Shown piece after piece: positions 1-9,413 of a DNA stretch of 64,000 nucleotides. The notes beneath the pieces are model-generated. The model was not told the origin of the DNA. It ran no database searches and saw only the letters and a list, made by a program, of their open reading frames with translations. Where the stretch lies: assembly GCF_000022325.1 (NCBI RefSeq), contig NC_012034.1, forward strand, positions 948,501-1,012,500. Direction: 5' to 3'. The first letter of the stretch is position 1. Every line of letters begins with the position of its first letter. The position numbers were made by a program, and so were the translations under genes. This DNA is from Caldicellulosiruptor bescii DSM 6725. Lineage in GTDB: Bacteria > Bacillota > Thermoanaerobacteria > Caldicellulosiruptorales > Caldicellulosiruptoraceae.

Positions 1-678
1 GAGGCATCAGAGATAGGGGAATTTGAACATTACCTTGAGGATAAAAAACTTTCAAAAGAGTTGATTAGACTAATCGAAGAAAAACGATTTGAAGATATAA
101 ATGTTAAAGTTTCAAGATTTTTTGATGAGTGTCAGACTAATAAAGTGTCGCCTGAGGTGATTAAGGGTTATATTCTTTTTGCTGTGCTTGAAATAATAGA
201 TTATTTTGAAGTTTACCAGTTATTTGAGACTGATAGTATAAAGTTTATATTTAGAACCAATATACAAAAAAGTAAATTCTTGAGTAAAGTTATGGAAATT
301 TTGGAGCAGATTATAAACTGCATTGACGAAAATTCTAAATTTAATGGTTCGAGTTTTATGAAGAAAATAGAGTTGTTTATAAAGGAAAATTACAACAGAG
401 ATATAACAATTAAAAGTATTGCTCAACAATTTTATATCAATCCTATATATTTGGGAAGGATGTTTAAAAAACACTTTAACATGCCATTTAACAAATATTT
501 GCATTTAGTGCGCATTGAGAATGCAAAAAGATTACTTCTTAAAACTGATAAAAAGATTTATGAAATAGCTAAGGAAGTAGGTTATAGTGATCCTGACTAT
601 TTTGCATTAAAATTTGAGGAATATGTAGGCAAAAGTCCTTCAAAATTTAGAAATTCTGTTTCTGTCAACGAGGAGTAA
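1..678 (+). CDS. AraC-type response regulator, C-terminal part (5' end outside window)
   Basis: The reading frame is open from base 1, so the gene begins upstream and only about 225 codons are visible. The last ~100 residues form a two-helix-turn-helix AraC/XylS domain: a first HTH around 'IAQQFYINPIYLGRMFKK' and a second ending in 'VGYSDPDYFALKFEEYVGKSP', the family signature. The preceding helical region fits the linker of YesN-like response regulators, whose receiver domain would lie off the window. Its position 60 bp ahead of a glucuronoxylan cluster suggests control of those genes by a two-component system; that is inference. Family assignment is firm, target is not. Confidence 0.85.
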   Translation, partial: EASEIGEFEHYLEDKKLSKELIRLIEEKRFEDINVKVSRFFDECQTNKVSPEVIKGYILFAVLEIIDYFEVYQLFETDSIKFIFRTNIQKSKFLSKVMEILEQIINCIDENSKFNGSSFMKKIELFIKENYNRDITIKSIAQQFYINPIYLGRMFKKHFNMPFNKYLHLVRIENAKRLLLKTDKKIYEIAKEVGYSDPDYFALKFEEYVGKSPSKFRNSVSVNEE

Positions 679-737
679 TGTGGTTTTTATTATTTAGAAA
701 TCGTTTTCTAAATAGCTGCGGAAAGGTGTGATTAATT

Positions 738-2819
738 ATGATTTTATCAAGGAGCAGTAACCCAAACTATTCTATGTGTTGGCTTTCTTATAAACCTATA
801 GGTAAGAAAGAATATGTACATGAAGTTGAAAAATTTTTAGGGCAAATAGTTTTATTGGAGAAAAATATTTATTTCGAAAATGCGGCGAATGAACTTAAAA
901 AGGCTTTATGTGTATTGTTTGAAACTGAACTAAGATTGAACAATGCTTTAAGTCTTTATGTTGACAGTGGAATTATTTTAGGTAAAGTGACAAATGAAAA
1001 TCTTAGAGGTTTTATAACCGATGTTGAAAAAGAAGCAGTAGGTGAGGAAGGGTTTATAATAAAACTTGTAGATAAAAGTAAGAAAAAATACATTATTGTT
1101 GCTTCAAAGGGTGAAAAAGGAATAATATATGGGATATTTCATTTGATAAACAAATTTAGACTTAAAACAGGATTAAAAGAACTCAATTGTATAGAAAATC
1201 CAAAGGCCTCGTTACGAATTATTAACCATTGGGATAATATGGATGGAAGTATTGAAAGAGGATATGCGGGTAAATCAATATTTTTTACAAATGGTAGAAT
1301 AAAACGCAATTATAAACGTATATGGGATTATGCAAGGCTTCTTGCCTCAATTGGAATAAACGGTGTTGTAATAAATAATGTGAATGTAAGAGATAAGGCT
1401 ATATGGTTAATTACGCCAAAATATCTAAATGACCTCTCGAAAATAGCAGAAATTTTTAGACTCTATGGGATAAAACTTTACCTTAGCATAAACTTTGCAA
1501 GCCCAATTTATATAGGAGGTCTTGACACTGCAGACCCACTTGACAAAAACGTTCAAAAGTGGTGGAAGGACACTGTAAAAACTATTTACAGCTACATACC
1601 AGACTTTGGTGGATTTTTGGTAAAAGCCGATTCTGAGTTCAATCCAGGGCCGTATGTATACGGTAGAACACATGCAGATGGAGCAAACATGCTTGCAGAG
1701 GCACTTTTGCCTTATGGAGGAGTTGTTATATGGCGTGCGTTTGTTTACAACTGCTTGCAGGATTGGAGAGATACAAAGACAGACAGGGCAAAGGCTGCAT
1801 ATGACAATTTTAAACCACTTGATGGGATGTTCTCTAAAAATGTCATTTTACAGATAAAGTATGGTCCGATGGATTTTCAGGTAAGAGAACCTGTTTCACC
1901 TCTTTTTGGCGCTATGGAAAAGACAAACCAGATGATAGAGTTTCAAATAACCCAAGAATATACGGGGCAACAAATTCATCTGTGCTATTTGGGGACGCTA
2001 TGGAAAGAGATTTTAGAGTTTGACACATATTGTAAAGGAAAAGGTTCGTACGTAAAGAGAATAGTGGATGGAAGTCTTTTTGGAATGAAATATGCAGGAT
2101 TTGCAGGTGTTTCGAATATTGGGGATAGCATCAACTGGACAGGTCATGACCTTGCACAGGCGAATCTGTGGACGTTTGGAAAACTTGCATGGGACCCAGA
2201 TAAAAAGATTGAAGATATAGCAAGAGAGTGGGCCATTTTAACATTTGGAGATGACAAAAAAGTGGTTGACAACATTTTATGGATGCTTCTTAATTCTCAC
2301 GGGATCTACGAAAAATATACAACTCCGCTTGGGCTTGGCTGGATGGTAAATCCAGGTCATCACTATGGTCCAAACCCGGAAGGGTATGAGTATTCAAAGT
2401 GGGGAACGTATCATCGGTCAGATACAAAAGCAATTGGAGTTGACAGAACTTCAAGAGGGACAGGTTATACTTTGCAATATCACAAGCCCTGGCAGGAAAT
2501 ATTCGATGATATAAATAAATGTCCTGAAGAACTTCTTCTATTTTTCCACAGAGTGCCGTATGATTTTAGACTGAAAAATGGAAAAACGCTCCTGCAGTTT
2601 ATGTATGACTCTCACTTTGAAGGGGCTGATATGGTAGATAAACTTATAGAAAAGTGGGAGGAACTGAGAGGAAAGATTGATGAGGAGATCTTCAACAGAG
2701 TATATGAAAGATTGAAGATGCAAAAAGAACATGCAATGGAATGGAGAGATGTTATCAACACATATTTTTATAGAAAGACAGGAATACCTGATGAAAAGGG
2801 AAGACTAATATATCCGTAA
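738..2819 (+). CDS. aguA: alpha-glucuronidase, GH67
   Basis: A 693-residue protein, the usual length for GH67 enzymes that remove (4-O-methyl-)glucuronic acid from the non-reducing end of xylo-oligosaccharides. No signal peptide is visible, so it should act in the cytoplasm on imported oligosaccharides. The family's active-site blocks are present: '[11 protein letters not shown]' (E300 as likely general acid) and, for the paired acidic bases, D379 in '[12 protein letters not shown]' and E407 in 'ITQEYTGQQ'. A GGAAAGGTG ribosome site precedes the ATG. It heads a same-strand run with fructuronate reductase and mannonate dehydratase, which use the released uronate after isomerisation by an enzyme not seen here. 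Confidence 0.93.
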   Translation: MILSRSSNPNYSMCWLSYKPIGKKEYVHEVEKFLGQIVLLEKNIYFENAANELKKALCVLFETELRLNNALSLYVDSGIILGKVTNENLRGFITDVEKEAVGEEGFIIKLVDKSKKKYIIVASKGEKGIIYGIFHLINKFRLKTGLKELNCIENPKASLRIINHWDNMDGSIERGYAGKSIFFTNGRIKRNYKRIWDYARLLASIGINGVVINNVNVRDKAIWLITPKYLNDLSKIAEIFRLYGIKLYLSINFASPIYIGGLDTADPLDKNVQKWWKDTVKTIYSYIPDFGGFLVKADSEFNPGPYVYGRTHADGANMLAEALLPYGGVVIWRAFVYNCLQDWRDTKTDRAKAAYDNFKPLDGMFSKNVILQIKYGPMDFQVREPVSPLFGAMEKTNQMIEFQITQEYTGQQIHLCYLGTLWKEILEFDTYCKGKGSYVKRIVDGSLFGMKYAGFAGVSNIGDSINWTGHDLAQANLWTFGKLAWDPDKKIEDIAREWAILTFGDDKKVVDNILWMLLNSHGIYEKYTTPLGLGWMVNPGHHYGPNPEGYEYSKWGTYHRSDTKAIGVDRTSRGTGYTLQYHKPWQEIFDDINKCPEELLLFFHRVPYDFRLKNGKTLLQFMYDSHFEGADMVDKLIEKWEELRGKIDEEIFNRVYERLKMQKEHAMEWRDVINTYFYRKTGIPDEKGRLIYP

Positions 2820-2854
2820 TATATATTTTTTGAAAGCGAGGTTGAAAAGTTGAA

Positions 2855-4474
2855 ATGTTTGAACTGAAGATAAAAGATATATCAAAGCAAGATTTATGGC
2901 AAAAAGCCAATATTATTTTGCCTAAGTTTGACATTGAAAAAATAAAAAATGCTACTTACACAAATCCTGTTTGGGTACATTTTGGAGCAGGTAACATCTT
3001 TAGAGGGTATATTGCAGCAATAGTTCAGGATTTAATAGAAAGAGGGGAACTTGACAGAGGAGTAATTGCAGCAGAGCTTTTTGACTATGAGATAATTGAC
3101 AGAATATACAAGCCTTATGACAATCTCTGCTTGGTTGTGACATCTGATGCAAAAGGCAATTTAGAAAAAAGAGTGATTGCAAGCATTACAGAGGGGCTAA
3201 AGTGTGATAAAAGCTTTGAAGCAGACTGGCAAAGACTTTGTAGAATTTTTAAAAGTTCCACTCTTGAGCTGGTGACATTTACAATAACAGAAAAAGGATA
3301 CAACCTCTTTGACCTCAAAGGTGACTATCTGCCTGCGGTAAAAGAGGATATAGAAAATGGACCGCAAAGTCCAAAAAGTTCGATGGGCAAAGTTGCAGCA
3401 TTGGCATATGTTCGATACAAAAGCGGCAAAAAGCCAATTGCATATGTGAGCCTTGACAACTGTTCTAAAAATGGTGAAAAATTGCAAAGTTCAATAGTTC
3501 AAATAGCTATAGAGTGGGCGAAAAGAGGTTTTGTTGAAGAGGATTTTGTTGAATACTTGAACGATAATTCTTTAGTAAGTTTCCCATGGAGCATGATAGA
3601 CAAGATTGTCCCAAGGCCATCGGAGAGAATAAAGGAACTTTTAGAGAAAGATGGACTGAAGAATATGGATATCATTTGCACATCAAAGAATACGTACATT
3701 GCACCGTTTGTCAATACAGAAAAGGCTCAGTATCTTGTGATAGAAGATAGTTTTCCAAATGGGAGACCGCCACTGGAAAGAGCAGGAGTATTTATGACAG
3801 ATAGAAAGACTGTGGAAGACTCTGAGCGGATGAAGGTTCAGACATGTTTGAATCCTCTTCACACGGCTTTGGCTATATTTGGCTGTTTGCTTGGGTATAA
3901 GACAATTTATGAAGAGGTAAAAGATGAGCATTTAAAAAGGCTTATCGAAAAGATAGGATATGATGAGGGATTGAAGGTTGTTGTTAACCCGAAGATAATA
4001 AATCCGAGGGAGTATATAAAGGAAGTGATAGAAGAAAGATTTCCAAACCCGTATATACCTGACACACCGCAGAGGATTGCAACAGACACATCACAAAAGA
4101 TGCCAATTAGATTTGGAGAGACTATAAAAGCATACGCAGAAAGCCCGGATTTAGATGTAAAAAGCCTTAAATACATTCCTCTTGTAATAGCAGGGTGGCT
4201 GAGATATTTGATGTGCATTGATGATGAAGGGAGAGCTTTTGAGCCAAGCCCAGATCCACTTATACTTGAGCTTAAAAAACATCTTGAGGGCATAGAACTT
4301 GGCAAAAAGTATGAAGATTTGGAAGAAAAGCTAAGACCAATTCTAACCAATGAGGTTATTTTCAGGGTTGACTTATTTGAAGTGGGACTATCTCAGAGGG
4401 TAGTAGAATATTTTAAAGAGATGATACAAGGCATTGGAGCTGTGAGAAAGACCTTGCAAAAGTATGTAAATTAA
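2855..4474 (+). CDS. uxuB: fructuronate reductase / mannitol dehydrogenase family
   Basis: A 539-residue member of the long-chain mannitol dehydrogenase family. The N-terminal Rossmann domain shows 'HFGAGNIFRGY', and the catalytic block is 'MKVQTCLNPLHTAL' with K327, N333 and H336 matching the family's Lys-Asn-His set. In UxuB enzymes this domain reduces D-fructuronate to D-mannonate with NADH. The gene starts 36 bp after GH67 and is followed 31 bp later by mannonate dehydratase, which favours fructuronate over mannitol or tagaturonate as substrate. An in-frame TTG lies 6 bp upstream of the ATG used. Family assignment is secure; substrate is inferred from neighbours. Confidence 0.86.
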   Translation: MFELKIKDISKQDLWQKANIILPKFDIEKIKNATYTNPVWVHFGAGNIFRGYIAAIVQDLIERGELDRGVIAAELFDYEIIDRIYKPYDNLCLVVTSDAKGNLEKRVIASITEGLKCDKSFEADWQRLCRIFKSSTLELVTFTITEKGYNLFDLKGDYLPAVKEDIENGPQSPKSSMGKVAALAYVRYKSGKKPIAYVSLDNCSKNGEKLQSSIVQIAIEWAKRGFVEEDFVEYLNDNSLVSFPWSMIDKIVPRPSERIKELLEKDGLKNMDIICTSKNTYIAPFVNTEKAQYLVIEDSFPNGRPPLERAGVFMTDRKTVEDSERMKVQTCLNPLHTALAIFGCLLGYKTIYEEVKDEHLKRLIEKIGYDEGLKVVVNPKIINPREYIKEVIEERFPNPYIPDTPQRIATDTSQKMPIRFGETIKAYAESPDLDVKSLKYIPLVIAGWLRYLMCIDDEGRAFEPSPDPLILELKKHLEGIELGKKYEDLEEKLRPILTNEVIFRVDLFEVGLSQRVVEYFKEMIQGIGAVRKTLQKYVN

Positions 4475-4504
4475 AAGATTTTCAAAAAGAAAGGGGCTAG
4501 AAAA

Positions 4505-5596
4505 ATGGGTTTTAAGATGACATTTAGGTGGTTTGGACCAAAGGATGACAATATTCCTCTTGAGTATATACGTCAGATTCCAGGCATATATGGTGTTGTG
4601 ACAGCGCTTTTTGATATTCCAGTTGGAGAGGTATGGCCAGAAGATAGGATTTTTGAGCTAAAAAAAATGGTAGAAGGTGCAGGGCTTAAGTTTGAGGTAA
4701 TAGAAAGCGTAAATGTCCATGAGGACATAAAACTTGGTCTTCCAAGTCGAGATAGGTATATAGAAAACTATAAACAGACCATAAGGAACTTAGCAAAAGC
4801 GGGAGTAAAGGTAATATGCTATAACTTTATGCCTGTATTTGACTGGCTGAGGACAGACCTTGCAAAAAAGCTCCCTGATGGTTCTGAGGTTATGGAATAT
4901 AACCATGAGATACTTAAAAATATGACACCAGATGAACTTGTAAAAAGCATGGAAAGGGGCTCACAAGGATTTTCTCTTCCTGGTTGGGAGAGCTACAGGT
5001 TAAAACAGCTCCAGAGCCTGTTTGAGATGTACAAAGATGTTGATGAGAATAAGCTTTTGCAAAATCTTATCTACTTTTTGGAGAATATAATTCCTGTGTG
5101 TGAGCAGTGCGATGTTAAAATGGCAATACACCCAGATGATCCACCGTGGTCACTTTTTGGTCTTCCAAGGGTTGTAACAAACAAGGAAAATATAGAAAAG
5201 TTTTTAAAAGCGGTTGATAGTCCGTACAATGGGTTGACTTTGTGCACAGGGTCGCTTGGAGCAAACAGGGAAAACAACATTCCGGAGCTTATAAGGTATT
5301 TTGGCAAAATGGGAAGAATACATTTTATGCATGTGAGAAATATAAAATTTACAGGTGAGAGGTCTTTTTACGAAACATCCCACCTGTCGACAGATGGTTC
5401 ATTTGACATGTTTGAGATTATGAAGGCTATATACGACATAGGTTTTGACGGGTATATGCGACCTGACCATGGAAGGATGATTTGGGGCGAAAAAGGGAGA
5501 CCTGGTTATGGACTTTATGATAGAGCACTTGGCATTGCGTATTTGAACGGGCTGTGGGAGGCAATTGACAAGATGTCAAGAAATGAGAAAAAGTAG
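4505..5596 (+). CDS. uxuA: D-mannonate dehydratase
   Basis: A 363-residue UxuA protein that removes water from D-mannonate to give 2-keto-3-deoxygluconate. The N-terminus 'MTFRWFGPKDD' and the metal-site region 'MAIHPDDPPW' (near residue 208), 'CTGSLGA', 'HVRNIK' and 'RPDHGR' are diagnostic of this TIM-barrel, divalent-metal enzyme. An AAAGGGG ribosome site sits 8-14 bp upstream of the ATG. It is the last gene of the hexuronate run before a mobile-element relic interrupts the intergenic region. KDG kinase and aldolase genes are not in the window. Confidence 0.93.
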   Translation: MGFKMTFRWFGPKDDNIPLEYIRQIPGIYGVVTALFDIPVGEVWPEDRIFELKKMVEGAGLKFEVIESVNVHEDIKLGLPSRDRYIENYKQTIRNLAKAGVKVICYNFMPVFDWLRTDLAKKLPDGSEVMEYNHEILKNMTPDELVKSMERGSQGFSLPGWESYRLKQLQSLFEMYKDVDENKLLQNLIYFLENIIPVCEQCDVKMAIHPDDPPWSLFGLPRVVTNKENIEKFLKAVDSPYNGLTLCTGSLGANRENNIPELIRYFGKMGRIHFMHVRNIKFTGERSFYETSHLSTDGSFDMFEIMKAIYDIGFDGYMRPDHGRMIWGEKGRPGYGLYDRALGIAYLNGLWEAIDKMSRNEKK

Positions 5597-5612
5597 TAAG
5601 TAGAAAAGAGAA

Positions 5613-5680
5613 AGGTTTCTCCCCAAAACCGCCTGCTGGGGCTGGGAGACTTTGATGTGGCGGACTATAAATACCCCAGC
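5613..5680 (+). repeat. relic of IS607/TnpB element right end (omega-RNA 3' pseudoknot)
   Basis: This stretch matches the right end of the TnpB element at about 13630-13695. Both carry CCGCC-TG-GCTGGGG, then GGCGGACTA, then AAATACCCCAGCC. CCGCC (5629-5633) can pair with GGCGG (5659-5663) while GCTGGGG (5635-5641) pairs with CCCCAGC (5674-5680); the two helices interleave and form an H-type pseudoknot, and both are kept in both copies although the connecting loop differs. No transposase gene accompanies this copy. It separates uxuA from the GH2 gene. Confidence 0.75.
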
Positions 5681-5718
5681 CATCTTGAGCCGCTGCTTTT
5701 CTGAAGCGGCTCAAGATG
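5681..5718. repeat. 14-bp perfect inverted repeat next to the element relic
   Basis: CATCTTGAGCCGCT (5681-5694) is the exact reverse complement of AGCGGCTCAAGATG (5705-5718), with a 10-base loop. There is no T-run after it, so it is not an ordinary intrinsic terminator. It abuts the conserved element end at 5680, where the targeting guide of a TnpB omega-RNA would lie. The other copy of the element has no equivalent sequence there. Confidence 0.7.
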
Positions 5719-5735
5719 TTCTTGAGTTTCAAAAA

Positions 5736-8168
5736 ATGCAGAAGATAAATTTGGACAGGTCATGGGAATATCTTGAGCTTGGTTTTGCAAATGTATTAAA
5801 CTTAACAAGTTCAGAATATGAGTGGAAAAAGGTGGATCTGCCACATGATGCTGTAATTGAAAAAGAAAGAAGTGAGGCTAATCCCTCAGGTGCCGGTGAA
5901 GGGTATACTGCGGGATGCAGTTTGTATTACAAAAAAGAATTGATTTTAGATGAAGAGTGGCAAGGCAAAAACTTAATACTTGAGTTTGAAGGAATCATGG
6001 GTATAGCTGAGGTTTTTGTAAATGGTAGGTTAGTTGCTAAACACTTCAATGGATACACAAGTTTTCTAATTGATATAACAAAGCATGTCAAGTTTGATGA
6101 TAAGAACATTATTATTGTGCGTGTAGAAAATACTCATAAGCCAAGCTCAAGATGGTACGCAGGTTGTGGCATATACAGACACGTGTGGCTACACATTGGT
6201 GGCAAGGTGTATATAAAACCATGGCATTTGCATGTTCAAACCAGAGCAATTGAAAATGAAACTGCAAAGTTAGAAGTAAGAGCTGTTGTTGTCAACAGTG
6301 TTAATGAAAAAGTTCAAGGAGTAATAAAATTTGATGTATTTTCAAAAGATGAGAAACTAATTCTCAGCAGTGAAGAGAAGTTTTTGATTGGTAAAAATGA
6401 AGAAAAGGTAATTGCCAAAACCTTAGAACTAAAACCATTTAAATATTGGGATATAGAAGACCCATATCTTTATAAAATTCAAGCAACTATTATTTGTGAT
6501 GAGAGTATTGAAGATAGTGCTTCTACATTGTTTGGTATTCGGACAATTTCAGTTGATCCCAAGGAAGGATTTAAATTAAATGGTAAGCCATTAAAATTAA
6601 AAGGTGGCTGTATTCATCATGACAATGGACCACTTGGAAGTGCGAGTTACGATAGGGCAGAAGAGAGAAAAGTAGAACTTTTAAAAGCTTCTGGATTCAA
6701 TGCGGTAAGACTTGCACATAATCCTTTTGCTCCAGCTTTTTTGGATGCATGTGATAGATTAGGGATGCTTGTGATAGAAGAATTTTTTGATGTATGGCAT
6801 GCTGGCAAGGTTAGCTTTGACTACCATCTATTTTTTGACAAGTACTGGGAAGAAGATTTGGAGTCCACCATAATGAGGGACTATAATCATCCTTCGATAA
6901 TAATGTGGTCAATAGGAAACGAGATTACATGGGGAGTTGGAGTTGATGTTGATGACGATAGTAGCTACTCAATATACACCTGGTGTGAACGATTAGCAAA
7001 AAAGGTAAAAAGTTTGGATTCATCAAGGCTAATAACAGCGGCACTGTGCGCAATTCCGGATGATTATAAAAGGCTTTTTGCTATAATTGAAGAAGGTAAC
7101 TATGTAATTAGAATGCTAAAACAAGAAGTAGATGTTATTGAAGATAAATGGGGCGAGTTTTCAGAGAAGTTTTCAAGATTTCTGGATGTAGTTGGTTATA
7201 ACTATAAAGTAGATAGATATGGATTCGATAGGTATAAATATCCTGACCGAGTAATCTGTGGCACAGAAACTTATCCATATACTCTTTTTAAAAACTGGAA
7301 ACAAACAATAGAAAATTCAAATGTTATAGGTGATTTTGTGTGGACGGCTATTGATTATTTGGGCGAAGCAGGTCTTGGTAGGGTAAGTATTGAAGCAGAT
7401 GACCTTAAATCTTTCTGCGGGTCTTATCCATGGTTTTTAGCAAATTGTGGGGATATTGATATTTGTGGGGAAAAACGTCCTCAATCGTATTATAGAGATG
7501 TTGTTTGGGGAAATAGAAAAGACCCTTATATTGTAATACTTCCACCGCAAGTTTATGGCAAAAAACTATATTTTAAACCCTGGGCATGGGAACCGGTCGA
7601 AAGAAACTACACTTTTCCTGGATATGAAGGGATGAAGGTGGCTATACATGTCTATGCAGATGCAGATGAGGTTGAGCTGTTTGTAAATGGCAGAAGTTTG
7701 GGAAGAAAAGAAGTAGGGATTAATACTCAGTTTAAAATGGTTTATGACACAATTTATGAACCAGGAGTGATAGAAGCTGTAGCATACAAAGATGGTAAAG
7801 AGATTGGCAGAGACAAAATAGAAACAACAGGTGAGCCCGTAGCCTTAAAACTGGTGCCTGATAGAGAAGTTATATCCTCTTCTTATGGTGATTTGTGCTA
7901 TATAAAAATAATGGCAGTAGATAGAAAGGGAAGAGAGGTTGTTTTTGCAGATAACAGAATAGTTGTAGAAGTTGAAGGTGTTGGCGAACTTGTTGCTTTA
8001 GGAAGTAGCAATCCTTTGTCAACAGAACCATTTGTTAGCCGAGAGAGAAAGCTCTATAAGGGGCGAGCATTGGCAATAGTAAAGAGCATTGGCAAAAAAG
8101 GAGAATTTAAATTGAAAGCTTGGGCAGAAGGATTGGATGGTGCACAAGTTTTTGTAAAATGCATTTAA
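5736..8168 (+). CDS. glycoside hydrolase family 2 protein (beta-galactosidase-like)
   Basis: About 810 residues from the ATG at 5736; the same frame is open to an ATG at 5652, but that extension is translated mobile-element relic and was rejected. Order: GH2 sugar-binding jelly roll (~1-150), Ig-like domain, TIM barrel with general acid/base E396 in 'WSIGNEI' and nucleophile E511 in 'CGTETYP', then DUF4982-like and Ig-like C-terminal domains. No signal peptide. GH2 includes beta-galactosidases, beta-glucuronidases and others; the cluster suggests trimming of xylan-derived side chains, but the substrate cannot be read from sequence. No good ribosome site precedes either start, possibly because the relic displaced it. 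Confidence 0.8.
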   Translation: MQKINLDRSWEYLELGFANVLNLTSSEYEWKKVDLPHDAVIEKERSEANPSGAGEGYTAGCSLYYKKELILDEEWQGKNLILEFEGIMGIAEVFVNGRLVAKHFNGYTSFLIDITKHVKFDDKNIIIVRVENTHKPSSRWYAGCGIYRHVWLHIGGKVYIKPWHLHVQTRAIENETAKLEVRAVVVNSVNEKVQGVIKFDVFSKDEKLILSSEEKFLIGKNEEKVIAKTLELKPFKYWDIEDPYLYKIQATIICDESIEDSASTLFGIRTISVDPKEGFKLNGKPLKLKGGCIHHDNGPLGSASYDRAEERKVELLKASGFNAVRLAHNPFAPAFLDACDRLGMLVIEEFFDVWHAGKVSFDYHLFFDKYWEEDLESTIMRDYNHPSIIMWSIGNEITWGVGVDVDDDSSYSIYTWCERLAKKVKSLDSSRLITAALCAIPDDYKRLFAIIEEGNYVIRMLKQEVDVIEDKWGEFSEKFSRFLDVVGYNYKVDRYGFDRYKYPDRVICGTETYPYTLFKNWKQTIENSNVIGDFVWTAIDYLGEAGLGRVSIEADDLKSFCGSYPWFLANCGDIDICGEKRPQSYYRDVVWGNRKDPYIVILPPQVYGKKLYFKPWAWEPVERNYTFPGYEGMKVAIHVYADADEVELFVNGRSLGRKEVGINTQFKMVYDTIYEPGVIEAVAYKDGKEIGRDKIETTGEPVALKLVPDREVISSSYGDLCYIKIMAVDRKGREVVFADNRIVVEVEGVGELVALGSSNPLSTEPFVSRERKLYKGRALAIVKSIGKKGEFKLKAWAEGLDGAQVFVKCI

Positions 8169-8324
8169 GGAGATTTAATTATCAATTTTTTCTAATTTAG
8201 TTAAATGGATATTTTGGGTATAATTGCCTTTCAACAAAAAGTATTGCTCAGTAATCGAGTTATATGATAAAATTAAAAACGACAGAGTAAAGAGGGATTA
8301 CTAAAAGAACAAAATATTTGAATC

Positions 8325-8370
8325 AAAGCCCACGAAGGGTTAAAGTAAATAGCTTTTCGTGGGCTTTTTT
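8325..8370 (+). terminator. intrinsic terminator in the leader of the cobalt/nickel operon
   Basis: AAAGCCCACGAA (8325-8336) pairs perfectly with TTCGTGGGCTTT (8356-8367) and is followed by a T-rich run. The 243-bp gap 8169-8411 otherwise has a TATAAT at 8219 and a small AGTAA/TTACT hairpin near 8287-8304, but no ORF. The terminator may end GH2 transcription or act as an attenuator ahead of the metal transporter. I could not match the leader to a cobalamin, NiCo or other riboswitch. Confidence 0.8.
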
Positions 8371-8411
8371 ATTTTTTCACAAATACTTTAAAAAAAGGAG
8401 GAAAGGTACAA

Positions 8412-9071
8412 ATGCACATTCCTGATGGTTATTTAAGTCCGCAAACTTGTGCTACATTTTATGCTGCATCTGTGGCAGCAGTTGGCTTTGCATTTGCAAA
8501 GTTTAAAAAATCAGTTGATGAAAAGACCTTTGTTCATCTTTCAGTGGCATCAGCATTTACATTTATTGTTATGATGTTCAACTTTCCGGTAGTGGGAGGA
8601 AGTTCTGCTCATATTACTGGAATACCGCTTATAACTTATCTGTTCGGGCCGTTTGCTTCAATCATAGCATCTACAGTGGTCTTGATAATTCAAGCTCTTT
8701 TGTTCAGAGATGGAGGAATTTTAGCACTTGGAACAAATGTGTTTAATATGGCCATTGCTATTCCGCTGGTTACCATTTTTGTCGACAGCCTTTTGAAAAC
8801 GGCTAATCTCAAGAATGAAAAGGTGAGAATGTTTATAAGCACATACATTTCAACAAATGTGGCTGCGCTTTTGACGGCAGTTGAGCTTGGACTTCAACCA
8901 ATTTTTTTTACAAAAGCAGGAAAACCGTTATATTTTATGTACGATTTGAAAACAACCATTCCTGCTATGATGGTTCCACACCTTTTGATGGTTGGAGTGA
9001 TTGAAGCAGTTTTGACAGTTTTGCTATATTCGCCTTTAAAAAATTTTGCTAAGATAAAAAAGGAAGTTTAA
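8412..9071 (+). CDS. cbiM: ECF transporter substrate-binding subunit CbiM/NikM
   Basis: A 219-residue integral membrane protein with about six or seven hydrophobic segments. It begins 'MHIPDGYLSPQTC', the invariant N-terminus of CbiM/NikM in which the amino group and His2 help bind Co2+ or Ni2+. A strong AAAAAAGGAGGAAAGG ribosome site precedes the ATG. It is the first of four tightly spaced genes forming a complete energy-coupling-factor importer. Cobalt and nickel versions cannot be separated reliably by eye; CbiN rather than NikL as partner favours cobalt. Confidence 0.92.
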   Translation: MHIPDGYLSPQTCATFYAASVAAVGFAFAKFKKSVDEKTFVHLSVASAFTFIVMMFNFPVVGGSSAHITGIPLITYLFGPFASIIASTVVLIIQALLFRDGGILALGTNVFNMAIAIPLVTIFVDSLLKTANLKNEKVRMFISTYISTNVAALLTAVELGLQPIFFTKAGKPLYFMYDLKTTIPAMMVPHLLMVGVIEAVLTVLLYSPLKNFAKIKKEV

Positions 9072-9086
9072 AGGGGTGTTTTTGTT

Positions 9087-9407
9087 ATGAAAAGGGGAGT
9101 TGACAATAACCTCAAGGTGAGTATAATAGTTCTGTTTGCCCTTGCTATTTTGACCCCGCTTGGGCTTTTGACGCAAAACCCGGCGTTTGGCGAGTGGACT
9201 GAAGAAGAAATAAAGAAAATGCTGGGGTTTGTGCCTGAAGGGTTAAAAAGGTATGCTGAGGTTTATAAATTTGACCTTTTTGATGGCTATTCAGTTAAGT
9301 TTATTTCCAACCAGTACATTGGCTATATTTTATCAGCACTTATAGGAATAGGGGTTATATTCGTCATATTTTTCTTATTAAAGCATTTGATGACTGAAAG
9401 GAAGTAA
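9087..9407 (+). CDS. cbiN: cobalt transport accessory protein CbiN
   Basis: A 106-residue protein with one N-terminal and one C-terminal membrane segment and an extracytoplasmic loop, the layout of CbiN. The loop carries 'EYTEEEIKKMLGFVPEGL'-like sequence (here 'EWTEEEIKKMLGF'), typical of CbiN. It lies 15 bp after cbiM and 6 bp before cbiQ. CbiN docks on CbiM and is needed for metal loading. Confidence 0.88.
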   Translation: MKRGVDNNLKVSIIVLFALAILTPLGLLTQNPAFGEWTEEEIKKMLGFVPEGLKRYAEVYKFDLFDGYSVKFISNQYIGYILSALIGIGVIFVIFFLLKHLMTERK

Positions 9408-9413
9408 GATAAA

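Noticed and set aside
3907-4350. 147-codon minus-strand ORF inside uxuB
   Set aside because: Shadow frame of a well-supported gene; Ser/Ile-rich, with no ribosome site or family features.
8169-8411. Cobalamin or NiCo riboswitch ahead of cbiM
   Set aside because: No B12-box or NiCo consensus could be found in the leader; only a terminator hairpin is supported.
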